A DNA stretch of 64,000 nucleotides from CAZXWK01 sp964644675 (GCA_964644675.1 CAZXWK010000003.1:35121-99120); one strand, 5' to 3'; positions 23,781-32,405 are shown, counted from the stretch's first letter. Translations and numbers: made by a program. Notes: generated by a model not told the origin, from the letters alone.

Positions 23781-25078
23781 TCTGGAACCCCGAGTACGAG
23801 TGCATGGACCGCACCGAGCTGCACGCGCTGCAGCTCAGGCGGCTCCAGATGACGGTCTCGTGGGTGTACGAGCGCGTGCCGCACTACCGCACTCAGCTGG
23901 ACGCCGCCGGCCTCAAACCGCGCGACATCCGCTCGCTCGACGACGTGCGCAAGCTGCCGTTCACCGGCAAGGACGCGCTGCGCGACACCTACCCGTTCGG
24001 GATGTTCGCGGTGCCCCTCGACGAGGTCGTGCGGCTGCACTCGTCGTCCGGGACCACCGGCAAGCCGATCGTCGTCGGCTACACCCGCGGTGACATCAAC
24101 ACGTGGACTGAGCTCACCGCGCGGGTCGCGGCCGAGGCCGGCGTGCACCGGGGCGACCTGGTGGACATGTCGTTCCTGTACGGCATGTTCACGGGCGGCT
24201 GGGGCATGCACTACGGCGTGGAGCGCATCGGCGCCACGATCATTCCCGCAGGCAGCGGCAACACCGAGCGCCACATCATGATGATGCAGGACTTCGGCAC
24301 CACGGTACTTGTCTCCACGCCCTCCTACGCGCTCTACCTCGCCGAAGTAGGGGAGCAGATGGGCATCGACTTCCACAAATTGCCACTTCGTCTCGGCCTG
24401 TTCGGCGGTGAGCCGTGCTCGGACGCGGCCAAGCGCGAGATCGAGGAGCGACTGGGCATCCGCGCGGCCGACAACTATGGGTTGTCAGAGGTCATGGGCC
24501 CCGGTGTGAGCGGGGAGTGCGAATGCGGCTGCGGCCAGCACATCGCCGAGGACCACCTTTTGTGGGAGGTCGTCGACCCGCAGACCGGAGAGCCGGTGGG
24601 AGAGGGCGAGCAGGGCGAGATCGTGTTCACGTCGCTGACGAAGGAGGCGTTCCCGGTCCTGCGCTACCGTACGCACGACCTGACGACGGTCACCACGGAG
24701 CGCTGTGAGTGCGGTCGCACGCTCGCGCGGATGTCGAAGGTCCGGTCGCGCACCGACGACATGCTCATCATCCGGGGCGTGAACGTGTTCCCGAGCCAGA
24801 TCGAGGACGTCATCTTCAAGATCGAGGGCGTGCGTCCCCACTACCTCATCGTCGTCGACCGCAAGAAGGGTCTGGACGACCTTGAGGTGCGTCTCGAGGT
24901 CGCTGACGAGGTCTTTTCGGATATCATGGCTGATATGGTGGCGTTTCAGAGGGACGTCGCCGACCGTCTGCAGTCGGTTCTGGGGCTGCGGGCGAAGATC
25001 ACGCTCGTCGAGCCGGGGTCCATCGAGCGCACGACGGGAAAGAGCACCCGCGTGCTCGACCGGCGCAACGAGGCATGA
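23777..25078 (+). CDS. paaK: Phenylacetate-CoA ligase (AMP-forming)
   Basis: Full-length 433-residue ligase with phosphate loop HSSSGTTGKPIVVGYTRGD, NYGLSEVMGPG, a Cys pair region GECECGCGQH, and C-terminal RTDDMLIIRGVNVFPSQIE. It converts an aryl acetate plus ATP and CoA to aryl-acetyl-CoA, or could run with IorAB products in reverse under fermentation. It ends the run iorA-iorB-ACT-livK-livK-livH-livM-livG-livF-paaK. It is paralogous to the truncated gene at the window start. Real substrate not determinable here. Confidence 0.93.
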   Translation: MIWNPEYECMDRTELHALQLRRLQMTVSWVYERVPHYRTQLDAAGLKPRDIRSLDDVRKLPFTGKDALRDTYPFGMFAVPLDEVVRLHSSSGTTGKPIVVGYTRGDINTWTELTARVAAEAGVHRGDLVDMSFLYGMFTGGWGMHYGVERIGATIIPAGSGNTERHIMMMQDFGTTVLVSTPSYALYLAEVGEQMGIDFHKLPLRLGLFGGEPCSDAAKREIEERLGIRAADNYGLSEVMGPGVSGECECGCGQHIAEDHLLWEVVDPQTGEPVGEGEQGEIVFTSLTKEAFPVLRYRTHDLTTVTTERCECGRTLARMSKVRSRTDDMLIIRGVNVFPSQIEDVIFKIEGVRPHYLIVVDRKKGLDDLEVRLEVADEVFSDIMADMVAFQRDVADRLQSVLGLRAKITLVEPGSIERTTGKSTRVLDRRNEA

Positions 25079-25118
25079 GGTCGACAGCGTGATGGCCGTC
25101 CGATGACGAAGGAGTCGC

Positions 25119-25661
25119 GTGCCGAACTGGGCGTGGATACTGATAGGGGCGGGGGGAGTCCTGCTCCTGGGCGCGATCGGCGTCGCCGCGTACTTCGGCT
25201 GGAAGGCCGCCGAGCGCCGCTACCTGCTGCGCATCGTGAGCCGTCGCGAGGGCGTGGACGTGGCGCGCCAGGCGCTTGAGGACACGGTGGTGCGCCTGGC
25301 GGAGGGGAGCGACGAGTCACTCCACCACTTCGCCGAGGATCCCGACGGGGTCGAGCGTCGCACGCTGCACGAAGTCGCCCTGAGGGCGCGCATCCTCACC
25401 GACGAGCTCGACACGATGGCGCTGCCCAAGAAGCTCGTGCCGGCCGCCGCCTATCTGGGTGACGCCGCATGGGTGATCGCGCGCGAGGCGAGCAAGGTGG
25501 ACGACGATCTGACGGGTGACGCGGCGTTCGAAGCGCTCGGGTCGATCGACCTAGGGCAGATCGCCTCGGTTCACGAAGCCGCCGTCCGTGAAGTGGAGCG
25601 CGTCTGCGAGGACCTCGGCCTCGAGGAAGTCGCCGTGTACGGCGGGGGGTTGTACCTGTGA
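25119..25661 (+). CDS. Membrane-anchored protein of unknown function
   Basis: Protein of 180 residues. Residues about 5-28 form one transmembrane helix (WILIGAGGVLLLGAIGVAAYFG); the rest is a soluble helical cytoplasmic or extracellular domain with many acidic and Val/Ala residues. The GTG start follows GAAGGAGTCGC. It overlaps the next gene (SH3 protein) by 4 bp, so the two are coupled. I do not recognise a family. Confidence 0.75.
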   Translation: MPNWAWILIGAGGVLLLGAIGVAAYFGWKAAERRYLLRIVSRREGVDVARQALEDTVVRLAEGSDESLHHFAEDPDGVERRTLHEVALRARILTDELDTMALPKKLVPAAAYLGDAAWVIAREASKVDDDLTGDAAFEALGSIDLGQIASVHEAAVREVERVCEDLGLEEVAVYGGGLYL

Positions 25662-26065
25662 GCGGAGCCGGCAAGATAGTCCGAGCGGTTCTCGGCCTGG
25701 CCGTCGTCGGCGTCCTCGTGTTCGTGCTCAGAGGCTACTGGACCGAGTACAAGGCCGCCGCGCCCTCCAAGACCGCCGAGACGACCGCCTCCGTTGACGC
25801 GTCCGGCGCTCCCGGCACGAAGCCCGCCGAACCGTCCCCGGCCGACCAGCTCGCGCAGAACGCGACCGTGCTCGTGATCATCGAGGGCCTGAACTTCCGC
25901 AAGCAGCCCGACGCGACGGGTGAGTCGATTCGCGGCCTCAAGAAGGGCGAGCGCCTGATCCTGGTGAGCACCAACAACACGTGGCTGCAGGTTCAGGATA
26001 CCTCGGGCAACGTCGGGTGGATCACCAACAACCCGCAGTACGTGAAGATCGAGAAGAAGAAGTAG
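25658..26065 (+). CDS. Membrane-anchored bacterial SH3-domain protein
   Basis: Protein of 135 residues: an N-terminal hydrophobic anchor (about 9-27), an Ala/Thr/Pro-rich linker, and an SH3b domain from about residue 66 with LNFRKQPDATGESIRGLKKG, LILVSTNNTWLQVQ and GNVGWITNNPQYV. Such domains bind peptidoglycan or peptides at the cell surface. Start GTG inside the stop of the preceding gene. Confidence 0.85.
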   Translation: MSGAGKIVRAVLGLAVVGVLVFVLRGYWTEYKAAAPSKTAETTASVDASGAPGTKPAEPSPADQLAQNATVLVIIEGLNFRKQPDATGESIRGLKKGERLILVSTNNTWLQVQDTSGNVGWITNNPQYVKIEKKK

Positions 26066-26078
26066 GAGCGAGCCTGCG

Positions 26079-26408
26079 ATGGTCCGCATCATCGGAAACG
26101 CCGACGAGTTCTGGCGCCTGAGGCTCACGCGCGTCGACACGACCGAGGGCCTCGACTTCGAGTGGCACGACGACATCCTGTACCGCCAGCCGCGCGTCGA
26201 CTTCGGTGACGAGGTCGAGCTGTGGCACGTCGAGGCGGTCCGCATCGACGATCCCGACACCGTAGTCCGCGTGGCGACCTACGCTGACGCCGACGAGGCC
26301 CGCGCGTTCCTGCGCGTCGCTGAGGAGGACCTTGGCGAGATGACGAAGTCGGAGTTCGAGGACGCGTACGTCGACCCTGCCGAGCAGGGCGACACCGGCA
26401 TCGAGTAA
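26079..26408 (+). CDS. Small acidic protein of unknown function
   Basis: A 109-residue, strongly acidic soluble protein (start MVRIIGNADEFWRLRLTRVD). The ATG follows AGGAGCGAG, 13 bp after the SH3 gene, so it likely belongs to the same transcript. No motif recognised. It is the last + strand gene before the strand switch at the putative dif site. Confidence 0.72.
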   Translation: MVRIIGNADEFWRLRLTRVDTTEGLDFEWHDDILYRQPRVDFGDEVELWHVEAVRIDDPDTVVRVATYADADEARAFLRVAEEDLGEMTKSEFEDAYVDPAEQGDTGIE

Positions 26409-26463
26409 TCCTTGCACGACCGAGAGGCCGGTCCCCGGCAGGGGGTGTGGGTCCGAAATGGTG

Positions 26464-26491
26464 ACTTTACATAAGATGTATTATCAGACAT
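26464..26491. other. dif: Putative chromosome dimer resolution site (dif)
   Basis: Read on the - strand the 28 bp consist of ATGTCTGATAA (XerC arm), TACATC (6-bp centre) and TTATGTAAAGT (XerD arm). Against the actinobacterial dif I remember (arms TTGACCGATAA and TTATGTCAAGT) this is 8/11 and 10/11; the XerD arm is also 10/11 to that of Bacillus subtilis (TTATGTAAACT). It is an AT-rich island in a GC-rich 128-bp gap, exactly where gene orientation flips from + to -. No integrase or phage gene is nearby that would suggest an integrated element. Identification is by eye and by context. Confidence 0.8.
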
Positions 26492-26536
26492 ACATGCCCG
26501 CACGGGACACGCGCTGAGCTGGGGTGATTCGGCGGG

Positions 26537-27562
26537 TCAGTACCCCGGGGTCTGCTCGGTGGTGGCGGAGTCGCCTGCTGCGCCGGACTTCGCGGACTGC
26601 GAGTCGGCGATCAGCTCCGACACGGTGACGAACTCGTAGCCCTCGGCCTTGAGCTCCGGCAGGATCCGCTTCATCGCGGCCAGCGTGTTCTTCGAGCCCC
26701 AGTGGCACAGGATGATGTCACCGGGCTTCACCCCTCCGCCGTACTCCATGACGTAGTGGTACGAGTTCTCCGGCGACGCGTGCTTGCTCGAATCCGCGAA
26801 CGTCCGGCTCCACATGATGGTCGTGTAGCCCAGGTCCGCCGACAGCTGCTTGACACGCTTGTTGGTCCCGCCGCCCGGAGGCCGCATGTACGGCGCCTGG
26901 TTGCCCGTGACCGCCGAGATGACCTTCTGGGTCCGCTCGAGCTCCGAGGTGACCTGTGAGTCCGACAGATTCGTGAGCGTCTTGTGGTCCCACGTGTGGT
27001 TCGCGATCTCGAATCCGGCCTCGTCGAGCTTCTTGACGGTCTTGGTGTTGTTCTTCATCCACTCGCCGAGCAAGAACGTCGTGCAGCGCGCGTCGTACTT
27101 CTGAAGCAGCTCGAGCATCTCCGGCTGGAAACCATATCCATCATCGAGCGTTATCGCGACGTACTTGTGCTTGGGCTTGAGCTGGGCGATGCTCTCTGCC
27201 TCGACGGCGGGTGCATCCGGGTACGGCACCGCCGCGGCTGCCACGGCGTCGTCTACCGGGCTCTGAGGGCTCTCTTCGGGGACTTCGGCCGGCGGAGTCG
27301 CTTCCCGTGCCACCACGACGCCCTCGGGAACGGCCGCGGCCGTGGTCTGATGAGACGCGCCGGGACTGACGACAGCGGTCGTCTCGGCAGGCTTGGGCGT
27401 GGCCGACTGCTCCGGACGCGTGCGCATCCACGCGAACGCAGCGCCTCCGCTCGCGAGGACGACCACGACGAGCACGATGACCACTCCGATGGCGCGCCCA
27501 CTCTGACGGCGGCGCCTTCGCCGACGGCGGTATGTGACGACCTGGGGCTCGTACGGTGCCAA
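26537..27562 (-). CDS. Membrane-anchored polysaccharide deacetylase (NodB family)
   Basis: Extracytoplasmic carbohydrate esterase acting on peptidoglycan or other N-acetylated glycans. A run of eight Arg precedes a transmembrane anchor (IGVVIVLVVVVLASGGAAFAW), then a Pro/Ala/Thr linker, then the NodB domain: VAITLDDGYGF (catalytic Asp pair), HTWDHKTL (metal His), MRPPGGGTN and ILCHWGSKNT. I chose a TTG start at 27562 because AGGAAGG lies 8 bp before it; an ATG at 27652 has no ribosome site and coincides with a TACAAT that looks like a -10 element. First gene on the - strand right of the dif site. Confidence 0.85.
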   Translation of the reverse strand: MAPYEPQVVTYRRRRRRRRQSGRAIGVVIVLVVVVLASGGAAFAWMRTRPEQSATPKPAETTAVVSPGASHQTTAAAVPEGVVVAREATPPAEVPEESPQSPVDDAVAAAAVPYPDAPAVEAESIAQLKPKHKYVAITLDDGYGFQPEMLELLQKYDARCTTFLLGEWMKNNTKTVKKLDEAGFEIANHTWDHKTLTNLSDSQVTSELERTQKVISAVTGNQAPYMRPPGGGTNKRVKQLSADLGYTTIMWSRTFADSSKHASPENSYHYVMEYGGGVKPGDIILCHWGSKNTLAAMKRILPELKAEGYEFVTVSELIADSQSAKSGAAGDSATTEQTPGY

Positions 27563-27648
27563 GGTTGACGCCTTCCTGCCGAGGCACGCGGGCGGGTATT
27601 CGGTCGACGACTCGCTGCAACGCGTGTGCCAGATGCCGTGCTCGTTCG

Positions 27649-27681
27649 CCATTGTACGGGCGTACGGTCGCGCCTGTCGCC
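27649..27681 (-). promoter_or_regulatory. Candidate promoter of the polysaccharide deacetylase gene
   Basis: On the - strand GCGACA and TACAAT are separated by 18 bp, about 90 bp before the TTG start. The -10 is 5/6 and the -35 4/6 to the vegetative consensus. It is a weak call, but it helps explain why the upstream ATG is unlikely to be used. Confidence 0.35.
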
Positions 27682-27782
27682 GAGTGGTGACGGAAGCGGC
27701 CCCGGACCGCGACTGCTCGCAGCCCGGGGCCGTCACACCGTTCAGGCTGCGGGACGGGGATTCCCGGCAGCCGGAGAACGCG

Positions 27783-29120
27783 CTAGAGGTCCGTCTTCGA
27801 GGAAGCGGCCGCCTCCGCCTGGAGGTCGGCGTCGAAGTCGGGAGACTCGATGGCCAGTCCCTCGCTCTCCTTGGGGAGCACGAGGTTGAGGATGACGCCG
27901 AGAAGCGCGGCGAGCGCCATACCCGGGACGGTGTACTTGCCCAGCGGGATCGCGAAGCCGCCGGCCTCCATGCCGATACCCACGGTCAGGACGACGCTCG
28001 CGAGGATCAGGTTGCGGCTGTGGCTGAAGTCCAGGCCGCTCTCGACGAGCAGGCGCAGGCCGCTCGCGGCGATGAGCCCGAAGAGCAGCAGTGAGATGCC
28101 GCCCATGACCGGCGTCGGGATCGAGCTGATCGCGGCGCCGAACTTGGGCACGAAGCCGCCGATGATGATTGCGAACGCACCCGCGAACCAGAACAGCTGC
28201 GTGGCGTACACCTTGGTGACGGCCATGACGCCGATGTTCTCGGCGTAGGTGGTCGACGGCGTGCCGCCGATGGCGCCGGAGATGGCGGTCGCGATGCCGT
28301 CGCCGAAGAGCGACTCGGGCAGCATCGGCGTGAAGTCCTTGCCGGTGATCTGGTTGATGACCAGCAGGTGGCCGATGTGCTCGATGATGACGACGAACGC
28401 CACCGGCGCGATGATCAGGATCGCGTCGAGCTGAAAGACCGGGAACGTGAGCTTGGGCAGGCCGATCCAGCCGGCAGCAGCGATGCCCTCGAACGACACG
28501 AGGCCGAGCGGGATGCTGACCACGTAGCCGACGATGATGCCGAGCAGGATCGGGATCGTGCGCAGGAAGCCCTTGAAGAAGCTCGAGAAGACGATCGCGG
28601 CAGCGAGCGTGATCGCCGCGATCGCGACGTACTTCAGGCTCACCGGCTGCGTCGGGTCGACGCCCGGGTACAGGCACATCTTCACGGCGGCGGCCGAGAG
28701 GCCCAGGCCGATGACGATGACGACCGAGCCCACGAGGGCCGGCGGCAGGATGAAGTCAAGCCACTTGGTACCGACGGCCTTGATGACGAAGGCCACCACC
28801 ATGTAGACGAAGCCGGCCACGACGAGGCCGCCCAGCGCAGCCGGGATGTTCTTGCCGCCGGGGCCGCCGCCGACCGCGATGAGCGGGGCGATGAAGGCGA
28901 AACTTGACCCCAGGTAGCTCGGGATCTTGTTCCGCACGCAGATCAGATACAGGATCGTGCCGATACCGGAGGTCATGAGACCCACGCCGGGATCGAGGCC
29001 CGTGAGCAGAGGCACGAGGACCGTCGCGCCGAACATGGCCATCAGGTGCTGCAGCGACAGCGGGATGGCCTTGCCCAGCGGCAGCGTCTCGTCCGTCTGG
29101 ACGACTCGGTCGATCGCCAC
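27783..29120 (-). CDS. Uracil/xanthine permease, NCS2 family
   Basis: Integral-membrane nucleobase:proton symporter of 445 residues with about 14 helices. It begins LPLGKAIPLSLQHLMAMFGATVLVP and has the substrate motif GSSFAFIAPL and GGTPSTTYAENIGVMAVTKV typical of UraA/PyrP-type members. The GTG start lies behind GAAGGAGGGG. A second nucleobase permease of another family follows upstream at 29184. Uracil is the likeliest substrate. Confidence 0.9.
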   Translation of the reverse strand: MAIDRVVQTDETLPLGKAIPLSLQHLMAMFGATVLVPLLTGLDPGVGLMTSGIGTILYLICVRNKIPSYLGSSFAFIAPLIAVGGGPGGKNIPAALGGLVVAGFVYMVVAFVIKAVGTKWLDFILPPALVGSVVIVIGLGLSAAAVKMCLYPGVDPTQPVSLKYVAIAAITLAAAIVFSSFFKGFLRTIPILLGIIVGYVVSIPLGLVSFEGIAAAGWIGLPKLTFPVFQLDAILIIAPVAFVVIIEHIGHLLVINQITGKDFTPMLPESLFGDGIATAISGAIGGTPSTTYAENIGVMAVTKVYATQLFWFAGAFAIIIGGFVPKFGAAISSIPTPVMGGISLLLFGLIAASGLRLLVESGLDFSHSRNLILASVVLTVGIGMEAGGFAIPLGKYTVPGMALAALLGVILNLVLPKESEGLAIESPDFDADLQAEAAASSKTDL

Positions 29121-29183
29121 GCTATCCCCTCCTTCGTGAGAGTCGAGCCGGGGGCCGGTAGCCGGCCCCCGGGAATGTCTGTG

Positions 29184-30626
29184 CTAGCCGAACAGCTTGA
29201 CGATCGGGCCCTGCAGGAAGGCCGCAAGGAACGCCGCGGAAGCAATCCACATGAGCACGTGAACGTCCTTGGCCTTGCCGTGGAAGATCTTGATGATCAC
29301 GTAGCTGATGAAGCCCAGGCCGATACCCCAGCTGATGTTGTAGGTCAGCGGGATGCCGACGATCGTCAGGAAGGCCGGGAAGGCCTCCTCGAGGTTGTCC
29401 CACGGGATCTCGCGGACGCCCTGCATCATCAGGAAGCCGACGATGATGAGCGCGCCTGCCGTGATTGGGAACGAGGTGAAGTTGGTGCCCGCGACGAGCT
29501 TCTCGGCGACGGTGCCCTGGAAGCTGCCGAAACGCACGGCGTTCTCGACGGGGAATCCGCCACCGACCATCTTCACGATCGGCGAAAAGAACGCCGCGAC
29601 GGCGAACAGCACGCCGGTGACGATCGCGGTCATGCCGGTGCGGCCACCCTCGGCGACGCCCGCCGCGCTCTCGATGTAGGTCGTGATCGAGCTCGCACCG
29701 AACAGGCCGCCGACGCTCGCCGCGGCCGAGTCGACCAGCAGGATGTTGCGGACGCCGGGAACCTTGCCGTCCTCGCCGACGAAGCCGGCCTGCTCACCCA
29801 CGGACAGCACGGTGCCCATGGTGTCGAAGAAGTCGGTGAGCATGATGGCGAAGACCGCGAAGAGCAGCGCGGGCGTGAAGATCTGCAGCAGCGCCATTCC
29901 GGTCTGCCCGGTCGCCTTGTTCGTGACGACCTGGAACGGCGCCATCATGGTCGAGAAGTCGGGATTCGCGATGAAGCCGACCGGGAGCTTGGTGACGCCG
30001 AGGAGCAGTGCGGCGACGGTCGCCACCAGGATGCCCCACAGGATGTCGCCCTTCACCTTGAGGGCCATGAACGCGAGGATCGCGAAGAGGCCGATCAGCG
30101 TGACCCAGACGTACTTGCTCGTGAAGTCGCCGAGCGAGACCACGGTCGCGGCGTTGGGGGTGATGATGCCACCCTCGATGAGGCCGATGACGGTGATGAA
30201 GAGGCCGATGCCGACGCCGATAGCCCGCTTCAGGTCGAGCGGGATGGCGTTCATGATCGCCTCGCGCAGGCCCGAGAGCACGAGCGCGAAGATGATGATG
30301 CCCTCGACGAAGATCACGGACATGCCGACCTGCCAGGGCACGTTGGCCTGCTGGAAGCCGATGACCGAGAAGGTGACGACCGCGTTCAGGCCCATGCCCG
30401 ACGCGAGCGCCAGGGGACGGTTGCTGATGAAGCCCATGGCAAGGCACATGAGCGCTGCACCGAGCGCCGTCGCCGTCGCTGCGCCCTCGAACGGCACGCC
30501 GGCCGCCGAGAGGATACCGGGGTTCACGAAAACGATGTAGGCCATCGTGAGGAACGTAGTGAGTCCCGCCAGCAGTTCGGTCTGCAGATTGGTCCCACGC
30601 TCCGAGAACTTGAAGAACGATTCCAT
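29184..30626 (-). CDS. Purine permease, AzgA type (adenine/hypoxanthine/guanine)
   Basis: Membrane transporter of 480 residues. MESFFKFSERGTNLQTELLA and GLTTFLTMAYIVFVNPGIL are the AzgA/PbuG opening, followed by FISNRPLALASGMGLNAVV and the motif GASSITTYIESAAGVAEGGRTG. The ATG at 30626 has AAGGGAGCGC in front; the frame is open further upstream without support. It would supply purines to hpt and apt in the left arm. I looked for a purine riboswitch in the 129 bp upstream and did not see one. Confidence 0.9.
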   Translation of the reverse strand: MESFFKFSERGTNLQTELLAGLTTFLTMAYIVFVNPGILSAAGVPFEGAATATALGAALMCLAMGFISNRPLALASGMGLNAVVTFSVIGFQQANVPWQVGMSVIFVEGIIIFALVLSGLREAIMNAIPLDLKRAIGVGIGLFITVIGLIEGGIITPNAATVVSLGDFTSKYVWVTLIGLFAILAFMALKVKGDILWGILVATVAALLLGVTKLPVGFIANPDFSTMMAPFQVVTNKATGQTGMALLQIFTPALLFAVFAIMLTDFFDTMGTVLSVGEQAGFVGEDGKVPGVRNILLVDSAAASVGGLFGASSITTYIESAAGVAEGGRTGMTAIVTGVLFAVAAFFSPIVKMVGGGFPVENAVRFGSFQGTVAEKLVAGTNFTSFPITAGALIIVGFLMMQGVREIPWDNLEEAFPAFLTIVGIPLTYNISWGIGLGFISYVIIKIFHGKAKDVHVLMWIASAAFLAAFLQGPIVKLFG

Positions 30627-30754
30627 GCGCTCCCTTTCAGTCGAATCCGGACTACCGTCGTCGTGATCCCGCCACGACTCGCTTCGCGCATTGGCAGCTG
30701 TGCTCCGCGGGCTCATGCCCCCTCTCGTGCTCGTCCCACCTCAAGATGGCTCTC

Positions 30755-31216
30755 TTATGTCAGGTTCGTGCCGGCCCGCGTCGAGCGGTCCGGCACGAAG
30801 AGTGACCCAAGGTACTCGCACTCGCTCGAGTCCCCCGCGAGAAGGCGCTGGAGCGCTTCTCCGATCGGGGGTCGCAGGTCGAGCGACGTGAGATCGGCTG
30901 GATCGACGAGGTCGATCGCTTCGACCCGGTCGTCGTCCGGTTCGTCGGTGATGGTGCCGCCCGCGACCTCGGCGAGGAAGGTCAGATTGACCAGGTGCCG
31001 AGCGCCATCGGGATCGATGGTGTCGTTGATAAGCAGGGGTCTGACCAGCCGCGCCTGCAGCCCGGTCTCCTCGGCGATCTCCCTGAGCAACGCGGCCTCG
31101 ATGGTCTCGCGGTAGTCGACACCGCCTCCGGGCAGAAGGTGGTAGACGGCGTCGCCGGCCCTGTGGCGCGCGAGGACCACCTTCCCGTCCATCAGCATGA
31201 GGGCGGCGACGCGCAC
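30755..31216 (-). CDS. NUDIX hydrolase
   Basis: Nucleoside-diphosphate-linked pyrophosphohydrolase. The Nudix box is complete: GGGVDYRETIEAALLREIAE followed by ETGL. I take the GTG at 31216 (RVRVAALMLMDG), which has GGTGGA 6 bp upstream and gives 153 residues; a TTG at 31249 would overlap the dut stop. Adjacent to dut, so possible house-cleaning of non-canonical nucleotides; the substrate is not predictable. Confidence 0.87.
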   Translation of the reverse strand: MRVAALMLMDGKVVLARHRAGDAVYHLLPGGGVDYRETIEAALLREIAEETGLQARLVRPLLINDTIDPDGARHLVNLTFLAEVAGGTITDEPDDDRVEAIDLVDPADLTSLDLRPPIGEALQRLLAGDSSECEYLGSLFVPDRSTRAGTNLT

Positions 31217-31229
31217 GCGCGGTCCACCG

Positions 31230-31661
31230 CTAGACGCCCGTGCTGCCAAAGCCCCCCTCCCCTCGCGCGGTCTCGTCGAGGGAATCCACCTCGACGAGCG
31301 CGGCGCGCTCGACTGGCTGGATCACGAACTGCGCGATCTTGTCGCCGCGGGTGATCCGAATGGGCTCGGTCGGGTCGAGGTTGATCGCGATGATCTTGAT
31401 CTCGCCGCGGTAGTGGCTGTCGATCAGTCCGGGCGTGTTCACCAAGCTCAGGCCGGCCCTGATGGCCAACCCGCTCCGGGGCTGGACGAAGCCGGCGTAG
31501 CCCTCGGGGATGGCCACCGCGATGCCCGTGGGGACCAGTGCGCGCTGAAACGGGCCGAGAACGACGTCCTCGGCCGCATACAGGTCGAATCCGGCATCGC
31601 CTTCGTGAGCGTAGCGCGGGAGCGGGAGATCGGGGTCGAGACGCTTGACCTCGAGTCGCAT
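31230..31661 (-). CDS. dut: dUTP diphosphatase
   Basis: Trimeric dUTPase of 143 residues that keeps uracil out of DNA and provides dUMP. All five motifs are present: AGFDLYA, PRSGLA, GLIDSHYRGEIK, RGDKIAQFVI and the Gly-rich C-terminal lid GEGGFGSTG. It lies between the Nudix and NrdG-like genes, in a run about nucleotide metabolism headed by nrdR. Confidence 0.95.
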   Translation of the reverse strand: MRLEVKRLDPDLPLPRYAHEGDAGFDLYAAEDVVLGPFQRALVPTGIAVAIPEGYAGFVQPRSGLAIRAGLSLVNTPGLIDSHYRGEIKIIAINLDPTEPIRITRGDKIAQFVIQPVERAALVEVDSLDETARGEGGFGSTGV

Positions 31662-31664
31662 GCG

Positions 31665-32405
31665 CTACACCCCCCTGACCACGGTCGGCAGGTGGACCGA
31701 GCAGCACAGGGCGGCCCGCCGAAGGGCGTCCGCGCTGTGAGGTCTCACACTGCCCGCGCCGGGATCGAGCGTTCGGCGGGGGCTGAACTGCTGGAGCGCA
31801 TAGCGGCGGCCTCCGGCGAGCCGAGCGGCGATGCCGGGCAGCTCCGAGGTGTCGACGGCGGTCGGGAAGCACGTGGTGCGGAACTCGTGGTCCACGCCGG
31901 AGCCGAGAACGGCAGCGATGGAACGCTCTACGCGTCGCCATGTCCCCGAGCTGCGAGTCGCCGCGTCGTAGCGCTCTGGCGTGGCTTTCACGTCGAGCGC
32001 GACGAAATCGAGAAGACCCTCCTCGAGCGCCTGCTCGAGGACGTACGGCTCGGTGCCGGCGGTGTCGAGCTTCACGGGCATCCCCGCGCCGCGAAGCTCT
32101 CGCAGAAGCGGCAGCAATCCCGGATCGGCGGTGGGTTCGCCGCCCCCGATCACGACGCCTGCGAGCCGCGTACGGCTCGAGCGGAGTGCCGAGAGGGCCG
32201 TCTCGACCTCGAGTGGACGTCGAGGTTGGTTGACCAACTCTGGAGCTGAGCAGTACGGACAGCGGAGCTGACAGCCTCCGATGAGCACGGTGGCTGCGGA
32301 CCTGCCGGGCCAGTCCAGCGTGGTGCAGGCGACGAGACCGGCGATCTTCGGAGGCGCGAGCAGAGCGGTGTCCGCAGTCGCGGAAACGGGCATCGGGGCT
32401 GTCAC
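31665..32405 (-). CDS. Radical SAM protein, anaerobic ribonucleotide reductase activase-like
   Basis: Radical SAM enzyme of about 246 residues with the cluster motif CQLRCPYC (CX3CX2C), the SAM motif GGGEPTADPG and KLDTAGTEPY. The IAGLVACTTLDWPG opening matches NrdG-type activating enzymes, which install the glycyl radical on class III ribonucleotide reductase. Its position right after nrdR supports that role, but the reductase gene nrdD is not in the window. The start is uncertain: GTG at 32405 (AGAGG upstream), ATG at 32393, or TTG at 32435. Confidence 0.82.
   Translation of the reverse strand: MTAPMPVSATADTALLAPPKIAGLVACTTLDWPGRSAATVLIGGCQLRCPYCSAPELVNQPRRPLEVETALSALRSSRTRLAGVVIGGGEPTADPGLLPLLRELRGAGMPVKLDTAGTEPYVLEQALEEGLLDFVALDVKATPERYDAATRSSGTWRRVERSIAAVLGSGVDHEFRTTCFPTAVDTSELPGIAARLAGGRRYALQQFSPRRTLDPGAGSVRPHSADALRRAALCCSVHLPTVVRGV

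Noticed and set aside
26464..26491. Reading the AT-rich site as a phage or plasmid attachment site
   Set aside because: No integrase, excisionase, phage or transfer genes and no direct repeat partner nearby; strand switch fits dif better.
27510..27540. Run of repeated CGC/CGG codons as a tandem repeat
   Set aside because: It encodes the basic Arg stretch before the transmembrane anchor of the deacetylase; not a separate repeat.
27697..27732. Hairpin CGGCCCCGG/CCGGGGCCG downstream of the uracil permease as a terminator
   Set aside because: 18-base loop and no T tract on either strand; could be chance in GC-rich DNA.
30627..30754. Possible purine riboswitch ahead of the AzgA-type permease
   Set aside because: No matching junction or loop-loop motifs on the - strand.
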